Source: an uncultured Prochlorococcus sp. (GTDB taxonomy: Bacteria; Cyanobacteriota; Cyanobacteriia; PCC-6307; Cyanobiaceae). Taken from it: a DNA stretch of 64,000 nt. The notes beneath the pieces are model-generated. The model was not told the DNA's origin. It made no database searches and worked only from the letters and a program-made list of their open reading frames with translations. Each line of letters begins with the position of its first letter. Within the stretch, counting starts at the first letter, position 1. The translations under genes and the position numbers were made by a program. Shown here piece after piece: positions 19,351 to 29,434 of this stretch. The stretch is from the NCBI GenBank assembly GCA_902620895.1, contig CACNJU010000002.1, positions 1 through 64,000 of the forward strand, written 5' to 3'.

Positions 19351-19393
19351 CAGACAAGGTCTTTGGCTCATAAATTCATGCGATGAGCGTCTG
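19351..19393 (-). promoter_or_regulatory. Bulged stem-loop in the rpsF leader, possible autoregulatory site
   Basis: On the - strand, reading toward rpsF, the bases are CAGAC (19393-19389), GCTCAT (19388-19383), an 11-base loop, ATGAGC (19371-19366), a 10-base bulge CAAAGACCTT (19365-19356) and GTCTG (19355-19351). The two stems (6 and 5 pairs, all Watson-Crick) are continuous on the 5' side and split by the bulge on the 3' side. It ends 5 bases before the rpsF ATG. S6:S18 is known to bind a bulged hairpin in rpsF leaders of many bacteria; whether this carries that exact motif I cannot confirm. Confidence 0.5.
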
Positions 19394-19428
19394 TTCATTA
19401 TTCACCATACATTATGATGGGTAATTTC

Positions 19429-20310
19429 TTAAAAATTACAATCATTTTTTTTAAGATATTTTTTTAAGGCTTCATTCATAATATGAAAAGGTACTTCCAA
19501 ACCATCAGTCCAAAACGCTAATGATTGTATTCCTTGGGCAACAAGCATTTGCAAACCATCGATAGTCATGCAACCTTTATTAGCGCTAAATTTTAATAAT
19601 TCAGTTGGTGTAGGGTTATAGATTAAATCATAAACAATTGTTTTCTTATTGAGGGATCTCCAAAAAATTTCACCATATGGCAATTCATTTGTTTTGTTTG
19701 TAGCTATTTTCATTCCTACTGGCGTTGTATTTACAATTAAATCTGCTTCTTTAACAAAATTCTGAGTCCTTTCGTCATTATTTAATAAACCTTGAATTTT
19801 AATTTGATTCTCAAAATTTTTTATTAATCCTTCTAGTGATCTTTTGTTTCTTGACACTACTGAAATTGTTGAAAAATTCAAATTTATTAATCCTTGTATG
19901 ACTGATCTCGATGCTCCACCAGAACCAAGTACAATCGATTTTTTGTTTGTTAAATTTAAGTTTTTTAAAGGATAAATAAATCCTTCTACATCTGTATTAG
20001 TTGCACTCCATTCTCTTTTAGAATTTAACTTAAGTGTATTAATAGCTTTCAGTTGTTTGGCAATAGGTGAAATTTCACTACAAAGTTCAAATACTTTTTC
20101 CTTGAAGGGAATTGTGATGTTTAATCCTCTGCAATTAATCTTTTTCAAAGAATTGAGAACTATTTCTAGATCTTCATTTTTACAAGGTATTGCAATATAA
20201 ATTAAATCTAATCCTAAATATTCAAGGGCAGCATTTTGCATGATTGGGGACAAAGAATGGCTAATTGGATTGCCGATTAATGCAATAAAAGATGTCTTAC
20301 TTGTAATCAT
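19429..20310 (-). CDS. aroE: Shikimate dehydrogenase
   Basis: NADPH-dependent reduction of 3-dehydroshikimate in the chorismate pathway. From the ATG at 20310 it is 293 residues and begins MITSKTSFIALIGNPISHSL, the usual AroE start; an in-frame GTG 45 bases upstream adds residues the family lacks. Substrate motif NPISHSLSPIMQ, catalytic Lys in NITIPFKEKV near residue 72, NADP loop GSGGASRSV near 133 and NTTPVGM near 200 are present. Divergent from dnaK with a spacer of 116 bases. Confidence 0.95.
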   Translation of the reverse strand: MITSKTSFIALIGNPISHSLSPIMQNAALEYLGLDLIYIAIPCKNEDLEIVLNSLKKINCRGLNITIPFKEKVFELCSEISPIAKQLKAINTLKLNSKREWSATNTDVEGFIYPLKNLNLTNKKSIVLGSGGASRSVIQGLINLNFSTISVVSRNKRSLEGLIKNFENQIKIQGLLNNDERTQNFVKEADLIVNTTPVGMKIATNKTNELPYGEIFWRSLNKKTIVYDLIYNPTPTELLKFSANKGCMTIDGLQMLVAQGIQSLAFWTDGLEVPFHIMNEALKKYLKKNDCNF

Positions 20311-20426
20311 GTGTAGAAATTTTAAAAAAAAATTTAAGATCTGTTCGGGAACCACACCTCGTCTTTGAGTAACAATAATGACGCCGATGACCGATTATGG
20401 AGAGTAACTGATATGAGAATTTACCC

Positions 20427-22334
20427 ATGGGTAAGGTTGTAGGAATCGATTTAGGGACAACTAATAGTTGTGTCGCTGTAATGGAAGGTGGTAAACCTAC
20501 TGTAATAGCAAATGCTGAGGGTTTCAGAACTACACCATCAGTTGTTGCATATACAAAAAATCAAGACCAGCTTGTAGGACAAATTGCTAAAAGACAAGCA
20601 GTAATGAATCCTGAAAACACTTTTTATTCTGCAAAGCGTTTTGTGGGTAGAAGAGTCGATGAAGTTAATGAAGAATCTAAAGAAGTAAGTTATTCTGTTG
20701 AGAAGTCTGGTTCTAGCGTCAAATTAAAATGTCCTATTCTGGATAAGCAGTTTTCTCCTGAAGAGGTCAGTTCTCAAGTTTTAAGAAAGTTAGCAGATGA
20801 TGCTGGTAAATACCTTGGTGAAAAAGTTACACAGGCTGTAATTACAGTTCCAGCTTATTTTAATGATTCCCAAAGACAGGCTACAAAAGATGCAGGAAAG
20901 ATTGCAGGTTTAGAAGTTCTTAGGATTGTTAACGAACCAACTGCTGCAGCTTTAGCGTATGGTTTGGATAAAGAAAACGAAAAAATTCTAGTTTTTGATT
21001 TAGGTGGAGGAACATTTGACGTTTCAGTTATTGAAGCTGGAGATGGAGTAACTGAAGTTCTCTCTACATCTGGAGATACACATTTAGGTGGTGATGATTT
21101 CGATAGATGTATTGTGGATCATTTAGCTAGTACCTTTAAATCAAATGAAGGAATTGATCTTAGACAGGATAAGCAAGCTTTACAAAGACTTACTGAAGCG
21201 GCAGAGAAAGCAAAAATTGAGCTTTCAAATGCTACTCAAAGTGAAATAAATCTGCCTTTTATTACAGCGACGCCTGATGGTCCTAAGCATTTGGATTTGA
21301 ACTTAACTAGAGCAAAATTTGAGGAATTAGCAGCTTCTTTAATTGATAGGTGTAAGACCCCAGTTGAGAGAGCTATAAGCGATGCAAAAATTTCTACTAG
21401 TGAAATTGATGAAGTCGTAATGGTGGGAGGCTCATCTAGAATACCTGCTGTTTTAGATTTAGTTAAGAAAATAATAGGTAAAGAACCAAACCAAACTGTT
21501 AATCCTGATGAGGTAGTAGCCGTTGGAGCTGCAATACAAGGAGGAGTTTTAGCAGGAGAGGTTAAAGATATATTGTTGCTTGACGTTACTCCACTTTCTT
21601 TAGGTGTAGAGACATTAGGGGGAGTAATGACAAAAATGATAAATAGAAATACTACAGTACCTACGAAGAAATCTGAAACATATTCAACTGCTGTTGACGG
21701 ACAAACAAATGTCGAGATACACGTTTTGCAGGGTGAAAGAGAAATGGCTTCTGATAACAAAAGTTTAGGAACTTTTAGATTGGATGGTATACCTTCAGCG
21801 CCAAGAGGTGTGCCTCAAATTGAAGTTACATTTGACATTGATGCAAATGGTATTTTAAGCGTTACTGCTAAAGATAAAGGAAGTGGTAAAGAGCAAAGTA
21901 TTTCCATAACTGGCGCCTCAACTTTATCTGATAATGAAGTTGAAAAGATGGTAAAAGATGCTGAATCAAATGCATCTGCAGATAAAGAAAAAAGAGAGAA
22001 AATTGATTTAAAAAATCAAGCTGAAACGCTTGTCTATCAGACAGAAAAGCAACTTGGTGAGTTGGGAGACAAAATTGATGCTGCAGCAAAGTCTAAAGTT
22101 GAAGAAAAAAGTAATGCTTTAAAAGAAGCAACTTCAAAAGAAGATTATGAATCAATGAAAAAACTTATTGAAGAACTGCAGCAAGAACTTTACGCAGTTG
22201 GGTCATCTGTTTATCAGCAACCAGGTAACCAGGCGCCATCTACTGACTCAGCTGGAGGTTCTGATCAGAATGATTCAAACGATAAAGGTGGTGATGATGT
22301 AATTGATGCAGACTTTACTGAAACAAAAGATTAA
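20427..22334 (+). CDS. dnaK: Chaperone protein DnaK (Hsp70)
   Basis: 635 residues. N-terminal ATPase: [17 protein letters not shown] near residue 5, [13 protein letters not shown] near 172, [12 protein letters not shown] near 192, and [12 protein letters not shown] near 335. The linker [14 protein letters not shown] near 387 leads to the peptide-binding domain, and the C-terminus ends in a disordered acidic stretch with [10 protein letters not shown], the typical tail. Cyanobacteria hold several dnaK copies; the canonical tail suggests the housekeeping one. No CIRCE element is seen in the upstream 116 bases. The stop overlaps the convergent oxidoreductase by 4 bases. Confidence 0.98.
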   Translation: MGKVVGIDLGTTNSCVAVMEGGKPTVIANAEGFRTTPSVVAYTKNQDQLVGQIAKRQAVMNPENTFYSAKRFVGRRVDEVNEESKEVSYSVEKSGSSVKLKCPILDKQFSPEEVSSQVLRKLADDAGKYLGEKVTQAVITVPAYFNDSQRQATKDAGKIAGLEVLRIVNEPTAAALAYGLDKENEKILVFDLGGGTFDVSVIEAGDGVTEVLSTSGDTHLGGDDFDRCIVDHLASTFKSNEGIDLRQDKQALQRLTEAAEKAKIELSNATQSEINLPFITATPDGPKHLDLNLTRAKFEELAASLIDRCKTPVERAISDAKISTSEIDEVVMVGGSSRIPAVLDLVKKIIGKEPNQTVNPDEVVAVGAAIQGGVLAGEVKDILLLDVTPLSLGVETLGGVMTKMINRNTTVPTKKSETYSTAVDGQTNVEIHVLQGEREMASDNKSLGTFRLDGIPSAPRGVPQIEVTFDIDANGILSVTAKDKGSGKEQSISITGASTLSDNEVEKMVKDAESNASADKEKREKIDLKNQAETLVYQTEKQLGELGDKIDAAAKSKVEEKSNALKEATSKEDYESMKKLIEELQQELYAVGSSVYQQPGNQAPSTDSAGGSDQNDSNDKGGDDVIDADFTETKD

Positions 22335-23413
22335 TAAAAGTAATTTCTAATTTCATTAGCAACCCATTTAGAACAAGCCGGAGCGAGTAAAATCCCATTT
22401 TTATAAAAACCTGTACATATTATTAGTCCATCTTCAAGATTTTTCATTATTGGTGAAGCCTCACCATCTGGTCTTGACCTTATTCCGTACCATTTTTTAG
22501 AGATTTTTCCTTTCATCAGCCAATTCGGTTTTTTATCGAGAAAATTTGTGAGCTTTTCGAATGTATTTTCTTTTGGCTCAGTACTATATTCGTCAGTTGA
22601 TCCAATAATTAGCTTATTTTTTGATTTTGGAATTATATTTTTACCATTTATATTGAATTGTCTTGGCAGCGATAATAAATCAACTTCTGCATCATTTATA
22701 TCAATTTCCATAGCTTGACCTAGAATAGGTTTTAATTTGATGTTGTGAGATAAGCTATCTATTAAATCAATCGCTTTAAGTGAATTACACAAAATAACCA
22801 TGTCAGATTTGATGTTTTCATTATTCCTTGTGGTAGAAATCCATTGATTATTTGATTTTTTGATTTTTATTATTTCTTCTTTTAAATGATTTATTTTTTT
22901 ATGTTTAAGATATTTATCTAATGTTTGAAGTAACGACAAAGCATTTATTCTTCCATCTTTGAGGGAAATCATTCCTTTTATATTTTTTGTTTGGAAGGCT
23001 TTATTTATATTATTGATAAATATTGAGTCTTTTTCTAAAATTCGTAAGTTTTGATCATTAATTTCAGAAATAAATTTTTCTAATTTTTTGAATTTTTCTT
23101 CATTAGTAGTTAGTTGTATTAATGGTTTTTCGATATTCAATTCATAATTAAATTTTTGCAGGAATCTAATCCATTGTGGCCATAATTCAATGCTCTGTTT
23201 CCTTAAATCCCAACTTCTACCTCTTCTTCTTTGATACATATTACCCATTAGTAAGCCTAGAGCTGCATTGCTACTATTTTGGAGTTGATTTGGATCTATT
23301 ATTGTTATCTGAAAACCTAATTCTGATAATTCTAAGGCGTTAAATTTTCCAATAATCCCTGATCCAATAATTACTATGTGTGTTTTTTGAGAATTTTCTT
23401 TTAAGCTTTTCAT
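22331..23413 (-). CDS. FAD-dependent oxidoreductase, DAO / glycine-oxidase-like
   Basis: 360 residues with an N-terminal dinucleotide-binding loop ([20 protein letters not shown] near residue 14), an acidic end of the second strand (IIDP) and a C-terminal second FAD motif ([19 protein letters not shown]). This order is that of the D-amino-acid oxidase superfamily, which includes glycine oxidase ThiO for thiamine synthesis. The substrate cannot be told from motifs. [11 protein letters not shown] near residue 315 is the substrate-side segment. It stands alone between dnaK and purU, so the context gives no pathway. Confidence 0.85.
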   Translation of the reverse strand: MKSLKENSQKTHIVIIGSGIIGKFNALELSELGFQITIIDPNQLQNSSNAALGLLMGNMYQRRRGRSWDLRKQSIELWPQWIRFLQKFNYELNIEKPLIQLTTNEEKFKKLEKFISEINDQNLRILEKDSIFINNINKAFQTKNIKGMISLKDGRINALSLLQTLDKYLKHKKINHLKEEIIKIKKSNNQWISTTRNNENIKSDMVILCNSLKAIDLIDSLSHNIKLKPILGQAMEIDINDAEVDLLSLPRQFNINGKNIIPKSKNKLIIGSTDEYSTEPKENTFEKLTNFLDKKPNWLMKGKISKKWYGIRSRPDGEASPIMKNLEDGLIICTGFYKNGILLAPACSKWVANEIRNYFY

Positions 23414-23461
23414 TGATATATTAGATATACGTGCCTATCTGACTTAATAGTTAAAGAGTTT

Positions 23462-24316
23462 TTGGAACATCCTTCAATTATATTCAAAATTGTTTGTCCT
23501 GATCGTCCTGGTCTTGTTAGTTTACTGACAAGTTGGATTTCAAATTACGGTGGCAATATTAAACATTCTGATCATCATACAGATCAAGATGCGGGTTTGT
23601 TTCTTAGTCGAATTGAATGGAATAGTAAAAATGCATCCTTTAATAGAAATGAAATTTATAATGAATTTCAAAAAATTGCAGATCAAGTAAATGGAAAATT
23701 TAATGTAAATTACTCTGATGAAATTCCAAATGTCGCTATTTTTGTGAGCAAACAAAATCATTGTTTGATTGATTTACTTTGGCGAGTAAGAAATGGCGAA
23801 CTCAAAATGAAAGTGCCGTTAATAATTTCTAATCATTCTGATCTTGAAAATATTGCAAATGACTTTAATGCAAAATTTGTCCATATTGATACCTTTAAAA
23901 TTAATAAATCTATTGTTGAAGATCAATTCTTAAATTTATTAAAAAAATATGAAATTGATCTTGTAGTATTAGCCAAATATATGCAAATTTTGAGTGATTC
24001 TTTTTTAAAAAAGTTTTCTTCAATAATAAATATTCATCATTCTTTTTTACCTGCATTTAAGGGCGGCCAACCTTATCATCGAGCATGGAAGAGAGGCGTT
24101 AAATTAATAGGTGCTACAGCTCACTATGTTACTGAAGATCTTGATGAAGGCCCGATAATAGAGCAATGCACAGTTAATGTAAGTCATAGGGATGAAGTTG
24201 ATGATTTGATAAGAAAAGGAAGAGATATTGAAAGAATAGCTTTAGCAAGAGCTGTTAGATTACATTTAAATCATCAAGTATTTGTTTATAACAGCAAAAC
24301 TGCCGTTTTTGATTGA
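23462..24316 (+). CDS. purU: Formyltetrahydrofolate deformylase
   Basis: Hydrolyses 10-formyl-THF to formate and THF, balancing the one-carbon pool. 284 residues: an ACT domain (about 1-80, IIFKIVCPDRPGLVSLLTSW) and a formyltransferase-fold domain with NIHHSFLPAFKGGQPYHRAW near residue 193 and the catalytic Asp in HYVTEDLDEGPII near 226. The start is TTG, the only usable codon after an in-frame TGA 48 bases upstream. With gcvT, gcvH and gcvP also in this window, glycine/one-carbon functions are well represented. Confidence 0.93.
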   Translation: MEHPSIIFKIVCPDRPGLVSLLTSWISNYGGNIKHSDHHTDQDAGLFLSRIEWNSKNASFNRNEIYNEFQKIADQVNGKFNVNYSDEIPNVAIFVSKQNHCLIDLLWRVRNGELKMKVPLIISNHSDLENIANDFNAKFVHIDTFKINKSIVEDQFLNLLKKYEIDLVVLAKYMQILSDSFLKKFSSIINIHHSFLPAFKGGQPYHRAWKRGVKLIGATAHYVTEDLDEGPIIEQCTVNVSHRDEVDDLIRKGRDIERIALARAVRLHLNHQVFVYNSKTAVFD

Positions 24317-24327
24317 AGATAGTTTTT

Positions 24328-25686
24328 TTAGTCCTCTAATTCTATCTGTATTTGTCTTTCATAAATTGATTCTTCATTAAAAGCTCTTGCTATCAAGAAA
24401 CTGGCAATGCAGCTGATTAAGACGGGTTTCATTATTAATAAATTTTTTGTTAAAGCAAAAGCTAAAAACATTGCTGTTATTGGTGTTCGCGAACATCCAG
24501 CTACGAAAGCTCCCATTCCCGCAAAAATGTATGTACTTGGAGCATGCCCTGTTGCAATTTCTACCCAGCTTCCCATTATTAGTCCAATTGACCCTCCTAA
24601 AGTAAGCATTGGATAAAATAATCCTCCAGGAGCGCCAGATGCAGCAGCTAAACCTGTAGTTATAAATAGTACTAAAACTGCTAATAAAGCAATTCCAATA
24701 CTTATATTTTGTTCAGCTATTATTTTCTGTAATTCATCTAAATTATGAAATGTACTGGGTAAACAAGAGTAGATACTTCCTAAAATAAGTCCACAGATGC
24801 TCATTTTTAAAACAAATTTGTTTTTATACCACTTTCTCCCAAGATTTTGCATTAATAAAACATATCTGCTGTACAATTCTGCAAATATTCCAATAATTAT
24901 TCCTAGTAAAACTAAGTAAATTAAATCTATAGGTAAGAAAAAAACCGATGGGTCATATTCTTTTTGAATCAAAAATCCAAGGTTAAAATCAAAACCTCCT
25001 GCTTTAGGATCTAAGCCCAAGGCTTGAATAATATCAGCAGATGAATCTGCAATAAAAGTTGTAATTACCACTAATAGCAAAATTACTGGTCTAGCAGAGT
25101 TTAATAACTCTTCTATTGCATAAACAAAACCTCCTAATGGAGCGCTAAATACTGCAGCAATACCAGCACCGCCACCTGCTGCTACTATTACTCTTCTGAA
25201 GGCTGTAGGAGCTTTGAGCCACTTAGCCATTTGCCAAGCTACTGATCCTCCCATTTGAACTGATGGACCTTCTGGACCTAAAGGGAATCCACTACCAATA
25301 GCAATAATTCCTGATATAAGCTTTACTAATCCTACTTTTAAATTCATTGGAACTTTTTTATGTCTTAAGAAACCCATGATTTGACTAACACCTGAACCTT
25401 TTGCAGCAGGCGCTATATTTTTGATCAAATATCCTGCAATAGCTCCTCCTAGAGCTCCAAAAATAGGTAAGACTGCAATAGATGGGAATTGGTCTAATAA
25501 TGCTAATCTCCAATTATTAATAAAATAAATTCCAGTTTTAAAAGAAATGCTTGTAATTGAGGCCCCTAAACCTGTTAATAAGAGCGAAAATGCAACGACT
25601 AAAGATCTTTGTTTTAATAATTTTTTGATGCTACGAGAAGAATTATTACTTGTTTTTTGAATATTATCTTTTATAAAGTTTGTCAT
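24328..25686 (-). CDS. ClC-family chloride channel or Cl-/H+ antiporter
   Basis: 452 residues, about ten or more hydrophobic helices, no CBS domains. Family signatures: GSGVSQIMGFL near residue 97 (the GSGIP region), GSGFPLGPEGPSVQMG near 132, which carries the gating glutamate, and GAPGGLFYPMLTLGG near 350 (GxFxP). The gating Glu suggests an antiporter-capable or gated protein. The residue equivalent to the inner proton glutamate cannot be placed by eye. 9 bases upstream of its ATG lies the acnB stop, so co-transcription with acnB is likely. Confidence 0.93.
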   Translation of the reverse strand: MTNFIKDNIQKTSNNSSRSIKKLLKQRSLVVAFSLLLTGLGASITSISFKTGIYFINNWRLALLDQFPSIAVLPIFGALGGAIAGYLIKNIAPAAKGSGVSQIMGFLRHKKVPMNLKVGLVKLISGIIAIGSGFPLGPEGPSVQMGGSVAWQMAKWLKAPTAFRRVIVAAGGGAGIAAVFSAPLGGFVYAIEELLNSARPVILLLVVITTFIADSSADIIQALGLDPKAGGFDFNLGFLIQKEYDPSVFFLPIDLIYLVLLGIIIGIFAELYSRYVLLMQNLGRKWYKNKFVLKMSICGLILGSIYSCLPSTFHNLDELQKIIAEQNISIGIALLAVLVLFITTGLAAASGAPGGLFYPMLTLGGSIGLIMGSWVEIATGHAPSTYIFAGMGAFVAGCSRTPITAMFLAFALTKNLLIMKPVLISCIASFLIARAFNEESIYERQIQIELED

Positions 25687-25695
25687 AGTCCATGA

Positions 25696-28269
25696 TTACT
25701 TTTTCAAGCTGAAATCGTGTATTTCATCAAATTGAAGATATCGATAAAGTTCATCTGAATATGGATTAATTTTATTTTTAGTAATATCCTGATATTCTGT
25801 AACTTCAGGTATTTTTCCAAGGAGTGCGCAAACTGCTGCTAATTCAGCGCTGCCTAAAAAGACTTGTGCATTCTTGCCAAGTCTATTGTCAAAATTTCTT
25901 GTACTTGTAGAAAATACTACCGAACCTTCATTTACTCTGGCTTGATTTCCCATACATAAAGAACAGCCTGGTAACTCTAATCTTGCACCACAATCTTCGA
26001 ATATTTTATAGTAGCCTTCAGCTTTTAGAGTTTCTTCATCCATTTTTGTCGGTGGACAAATCCATAATTTAGATTTTAAATTTTGTACACCTTCAAGAAC
26101 TTTCGCAGCTGCCCTGTAATGACCAATATTTGTCATGCAAGAACCTATAAAAACCTCGTCAATATTTGTATTTGCAACATCAGTGATTTCTTTTACATTA
26201 TCTGGATCGTTAGGGCAAGCAACTATAGGTTGTGTTACTTTTGCTAAATCAATTTCAATGATTTCTTCATATTGAGCGTTAAAATCTGGTTGGATTAATG
26301 ATGGTTTTTTTAACCAATTTTTCATATCATTGATTCTTCTTGAAATCGATTTTGAATCTTCATAATTGCTCTCGATCATTTTTTCTAGAAGACAAATATT
26401 GCTTCTTAAGTACTCTTGAACAGTTTCTTGGGATAAAAGTATCGTGCTACCAGCGCATGAGCGTTCTGCAGTAGCATCAGTAAGTTCAAAAGCTTGTTCA
26501 AGTTTTAGGTTTGGTAATCCCTCAATTTCCATAATTTTACCGTTAAATATATTTTTCTTATTTTCTTTCTCAACAGTTAATAGTCCTTTTTTAATTGCGA
26601 ACAGAGGGATTGCATTTACTAAATCTCTAAGAGTAATTCCTGGTAATAATTCTCCTTTAAATTTAACCAGTACAGATTCCGGCATATTTAACGGCATTGA
26701 CCCTATTGCAGCGGCAAAGGCAACAATTCCCGACCCTCCAGGAAAGGAAATGCCAAGAGGAAATCTTGTATGACTATCTCCACCTGTTCCAACAGTATCT
26801 GGGAGGAGCATTCTATTAAGCCAACTATGAATTATGCCGTCTCCAGGCTTAAGAGCTACTCCACCTCTTTGAGATATAAAATCAGGTAATTCTTTATGGG
26901 TAACTAGATCTACTGGTTTAGGATATGCAGCTGTATGACAAAAACTTTGCATCACTAAATCTGCAGTAAATCCTAAACAAGCTAGTTCTTTTAATTCATC
27001 TCTAGTCATTGGACCAGTAGTGTCTTGACTTCCAACTGTGGTCATAATTGGTTCACAAGTCATTCCTGGCCTAACTCCATCTAGACCGCAGGCTTTTCCA
27101 ACTATTTTTTGCGCTTGAGTAAAGCCGGCAGAACTTTCGGTTGGATTTTGTGGTCGGATAAATATTTCACTCGGTTGAAAATCTAATTTGTTTCTAATTT
27201 TGTCCGTAAGAGATCTCCCAATCATAAGATTAATTCTTCCGCCAGCTTGAATTTCATCAGTAAGAGTTGATGGATACAAGTCGAATTTGCTTATTAATTT
27301 TTCACTATTTGAATCTTTTTCAATTTTTTTAATAATTCCTTCATAAGGATATATTTTAATAACATCTCCTGTTTTCATATGAGATACATCAGCTTCTATA
27401 GGTAAAGCTCCAGAATCTTGAGCTGTATTAAAGAAAATTGGTGCTATTTTGCTACCAATTATTATTCCACCTGTTTTTTTATTTGGAACAAAAGCAATAT
27501 CTTCTCCTATATGCCAAATGAGTGAATTAATAGCAGATTTTCTAGAACTCCCTGTTCCAACAACATCTCCAACATAAGCTATTGGTAAGTTTTGTTTTTT
27601 TAAATTATCTAGAATTTTTAGTCCATCAGGTTTTTTAAATTCCAACATAGCTAATGCGTGCATCGGAATATCGGGGCGTGTTGTTGCATGTACAGCTGGA
27701 GATAAGTCGTCTGTATTTGTTTCACCATCAACTTTAAAGACTAAACAAGTAATCTCTTTCTCCAGAACTTTTTTATTTTTGAACCATTCTGCATTTGCCC
27801 AACTATTTACAACGTCTTTTGCATAAAAATTATTTTGAGATAGTTCATAAATTTCATTAGCTGAGTCATAAACAAGAATAATATTTTTTAAAACTTCTGC
27901 CGCTTTTTTAGCAAGTAAACTATTATCTCCTTTAAGTATTTCAACCAAAGAATTTACATTATATCCGCCTATCATTGTTCCTAGTATTTCAATTGCTTTT
28001 TCAGGATTAACTAATTTGCAATATTTTTCGGAATTAACAATAGCTGTAAGCCAGCTTGCTTTTACATAAGCAGCCTCATCAACCCCTGGTGGTACTCTAT
28101 TTATTAGTAAATCAAGTAAATAAGAAGAATCGTAAGTACTACCTTGTTCTAGTAATTTTGTAATACAATTTGTTTGCTCAGCATTTAAAGGTAAAGGAGG
28201 TATGCCTTTGGTAGCCCTTTCAGCTACGTGATCTGCATATTCTTTTAGCAATGTTTCCAAATTCTTCAT
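25696..28269 (-). CDS. acnB: Aconitate hydratase B
   Basis: [4Fe-4S] enzyme isomerising citrate and isocitrate in the cyanobacterial TCA branch to 2-oxoglutarate. 857 residues, the normal AcnB size, with the N-terminal HEAT-like and swivel domains ahead of the catalytic part. Cluster ligands are seen in GSCMTNIGHYRAA near residue 712 and LPGCSLCMGNQARV near 770. TGPMTRDELKEL near 418 and GTGGDSHTRFPLG near 496 are typical. It starts with ATG 97 bases from the divergent DAHP synthase gene. Confidence 0.97.
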   Translation of the reverse strand: MKNLETLLKEYADHVAERATKGIPPLPLNAEQTNCITKLLEQGSTYDSSYLLDLLINRVPPGVDEAAYVKASWLTAIVNSEKYCKLVNPEKAIEILGTMIGGYNVNSLVEILKGDNSLLAKKAAEVLKNIILVYDSANEIYELSQNNFYAKDVVNSWANAEWFKNKKVLEKEITCLVFKVDGETNTDDLSPAVHATTRPDIPMHALAMLEFKKPDGLKILDNLKKQNLPIAYVGDVVGTGSSRKSAINSLIWHIGEDIAFVPNKKTGGIIIGSKIAPIFFNTAQDSGALPIEADVSHMKTGDVIKIYPYEGIIKKIEKDSNSEKLISKFDLYPSTLTDEIQAGGRINLMIGRSLTDKIRNKLDFQPSEIFIRPQNPTESSAGFTQAQKIVGKACGLDGVRPGMTCEPIMTTVGSQDTTGPMTRDELKELACLGFTADLVMQSFCHTAAYPKPVDLVTHKELPDFISQRGGVALKPGDGIIHSWLNRMLLPDTVGTGGDSHTRFPLGISFPGGSGIVAFAAAIGSMPLNMPESVLVKFKGELLPGITLRDLVNAIPLFAIKKGLLTVEKENKKNIFNGKIMEIEGLPNLKLEQAFELTDATAERSCAGSTILLSQETVQEYLRSNICLLEKMIESNYEDSKSISRRINDMKNWLKKPSLIQPDFNAQYEEIIEIDLAKVTQPIVACPNDPDNVKEITDVANTNIDEVFIGSCMTNIGHYRAAAKVLEGVQNLKSKLWICPPTKMDEETLKAEGYYKIFEDCGARLELPGCSLCMGNQARVNEGSVVFSTSTRNFDNRLGKNAQVFLGSAELAAVCALLGKIPEVTEYQDITKNKINPYSDELYRYLQFDEIHDFSLKK

Positions 28270-28366
28270 TAGTAAGGTTTAATGCCTAATCTATTGTTAT
28301 TTTTAATATTGAAAAGGAGAGTATTCATAAATGCTTTTTTAAATATTCAAAATTCTTAATTAATCA

Positions 28367-29434
28367 ATGACGACTTCATCAAATAATTCAGCTTTAGAAA
28401 AGACATCAGATTTACATGTTGTTGAAACCCGCCCATTAATACCTCCAAGCAGATTACATAATGATATACCTTTAGATCACGCCTCTGCTAATACAGTATC
28501 TAAAACAAGAAGATCGATACAAAATATTTTGCATCTTAATGATCAGAAGCTTCTAGTAATTGTGGGTCCATGTTCAATTCATGATTTAGAGGCGGCAAAG
28601 GAATATTCAAAATATATTCAAAACTTTCGAGAAATTTATAGTGATAAATTAGAAATAATCATGAGAGTGTATTTTGAGAAGCCAAGAACAACTATTGGTT
28701 GGAAGGGATTGATAAATGATCCTCATCTAGATGATTCTTATGATATTAATACTGGTTTGAGAAGGGCAAGGAGTTTGCTTTCATATCTAGCAACTCGTGG
28801 CATACCTTCTGCTACAGAATTACTAGATCCAATTGTTCCTCAATATATTGCCGACTTAATAAGTTGGACAGCTATAGGTGCGCGGACTACTGAAAGTCAA
28901 ACTCATAGGGAAATGGCATCAGGATTATCAATGCCTATAGGCTTTAAAAATGGAACAGATGGTTCTTTTACTACTGCAATCAATGCAATGCAGTCAGCTT
29001 CAAAATCGCACCATTTCTTAGGTGTAAATGAAAATGGAATGGCTTCTATTGTAAACACTACAGGGAATCCAGATGGACATATAGTGTTAAGGGGCGGTTC
29101 AAAAGGCCCAAATTTTGAGAGTGATCACGTTAAAAGAATTTCAGATGAATTGAGGCAATGTAATCTACCTCATAAAGTGATGATTGATTGTAGTCATGGA
29201 AATTCCAATAAAGACTTCCGAAAACAGTCGGAAGTGCTAAAAAATATAGCCTCTCAAATAAGTAATGGTGAAAAAAATATTTTAGGAGTTATGTTAGAAA
29301 GTCATTTGAAGGAAGGGAATCAAAAACTTTTAAAAAAGGAGGATCTCCAGTTTGGTAGAAGCATTACAGATGCATGCATTGATATAGAAACAACAAAAAA
29401 ATTATTGGCTATTTTATACAATTCACTTAGTTAG
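28367..29434 (+). CDS. aroG: 3-deoxy-7-phosphoheptulonate (DAHP) synthase, type I
   Basis: First step of the shikimate pathway, from PEP and erythrose 4-phosphate. 355 residues of the AroF/G/H type: VIVGPCSIHD-like segment near residue 65, YFEKPRTTIGWKGL near 102, GARTTESQTHREMASGL near 170, GFKNGTDG near 193 and MIDCSHGNSNKD near 271 with metal ligands. Which aromatic amino acid inhibits it cannot be judged. Its end overlaps the convergent phytol-kinase-like gene by 8 bases. It is unlinked to aroE (some 8 kb away). Confidence 0.95.
   Translation: MTTSSNNSALEKTSDLHVVETRPLIPPSRLHNDIPLDHASANTVSKTRRSIQNILHLNDQKLLVIVGPCSIHDLEAAKEYSKYIQNFREIYSDKLEIIMRVYFEKPRTTIGWKGLINDPHLDDSYDINTGLRRARSLLSYLATRGIPSATELLDPIVPQYIADLISWTAIGARTTESQTHREMASGLSMPIGFKNGTDGSFTTAINAMQSASKSHHFLGVNENGMASIVNTTGNPDGHIVLRGGSKGPNFESDHVKRISDELRQCNLPHKVMIDCSHGNSNKDFRKQSEVLKNIASQISNGEKNILGVMLESHLKEGNQKLLKKEDLQFGRSITDACIDIETTKKLLAILYNSLS

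Noticed and set aside
20311-20426. CIRCE-type heat-shock operator ahead of dnaK
   Set aside because: No TTAGCACTC/GAGTGCTAA-like pair was found in the spacer.
21236-21760. 174-codon open frame antisense to dnaK
   Set aside because: Lies wholly inside the well-supported dnaK gene, lacks a recognisable family and arises from codon bias of the real gene.
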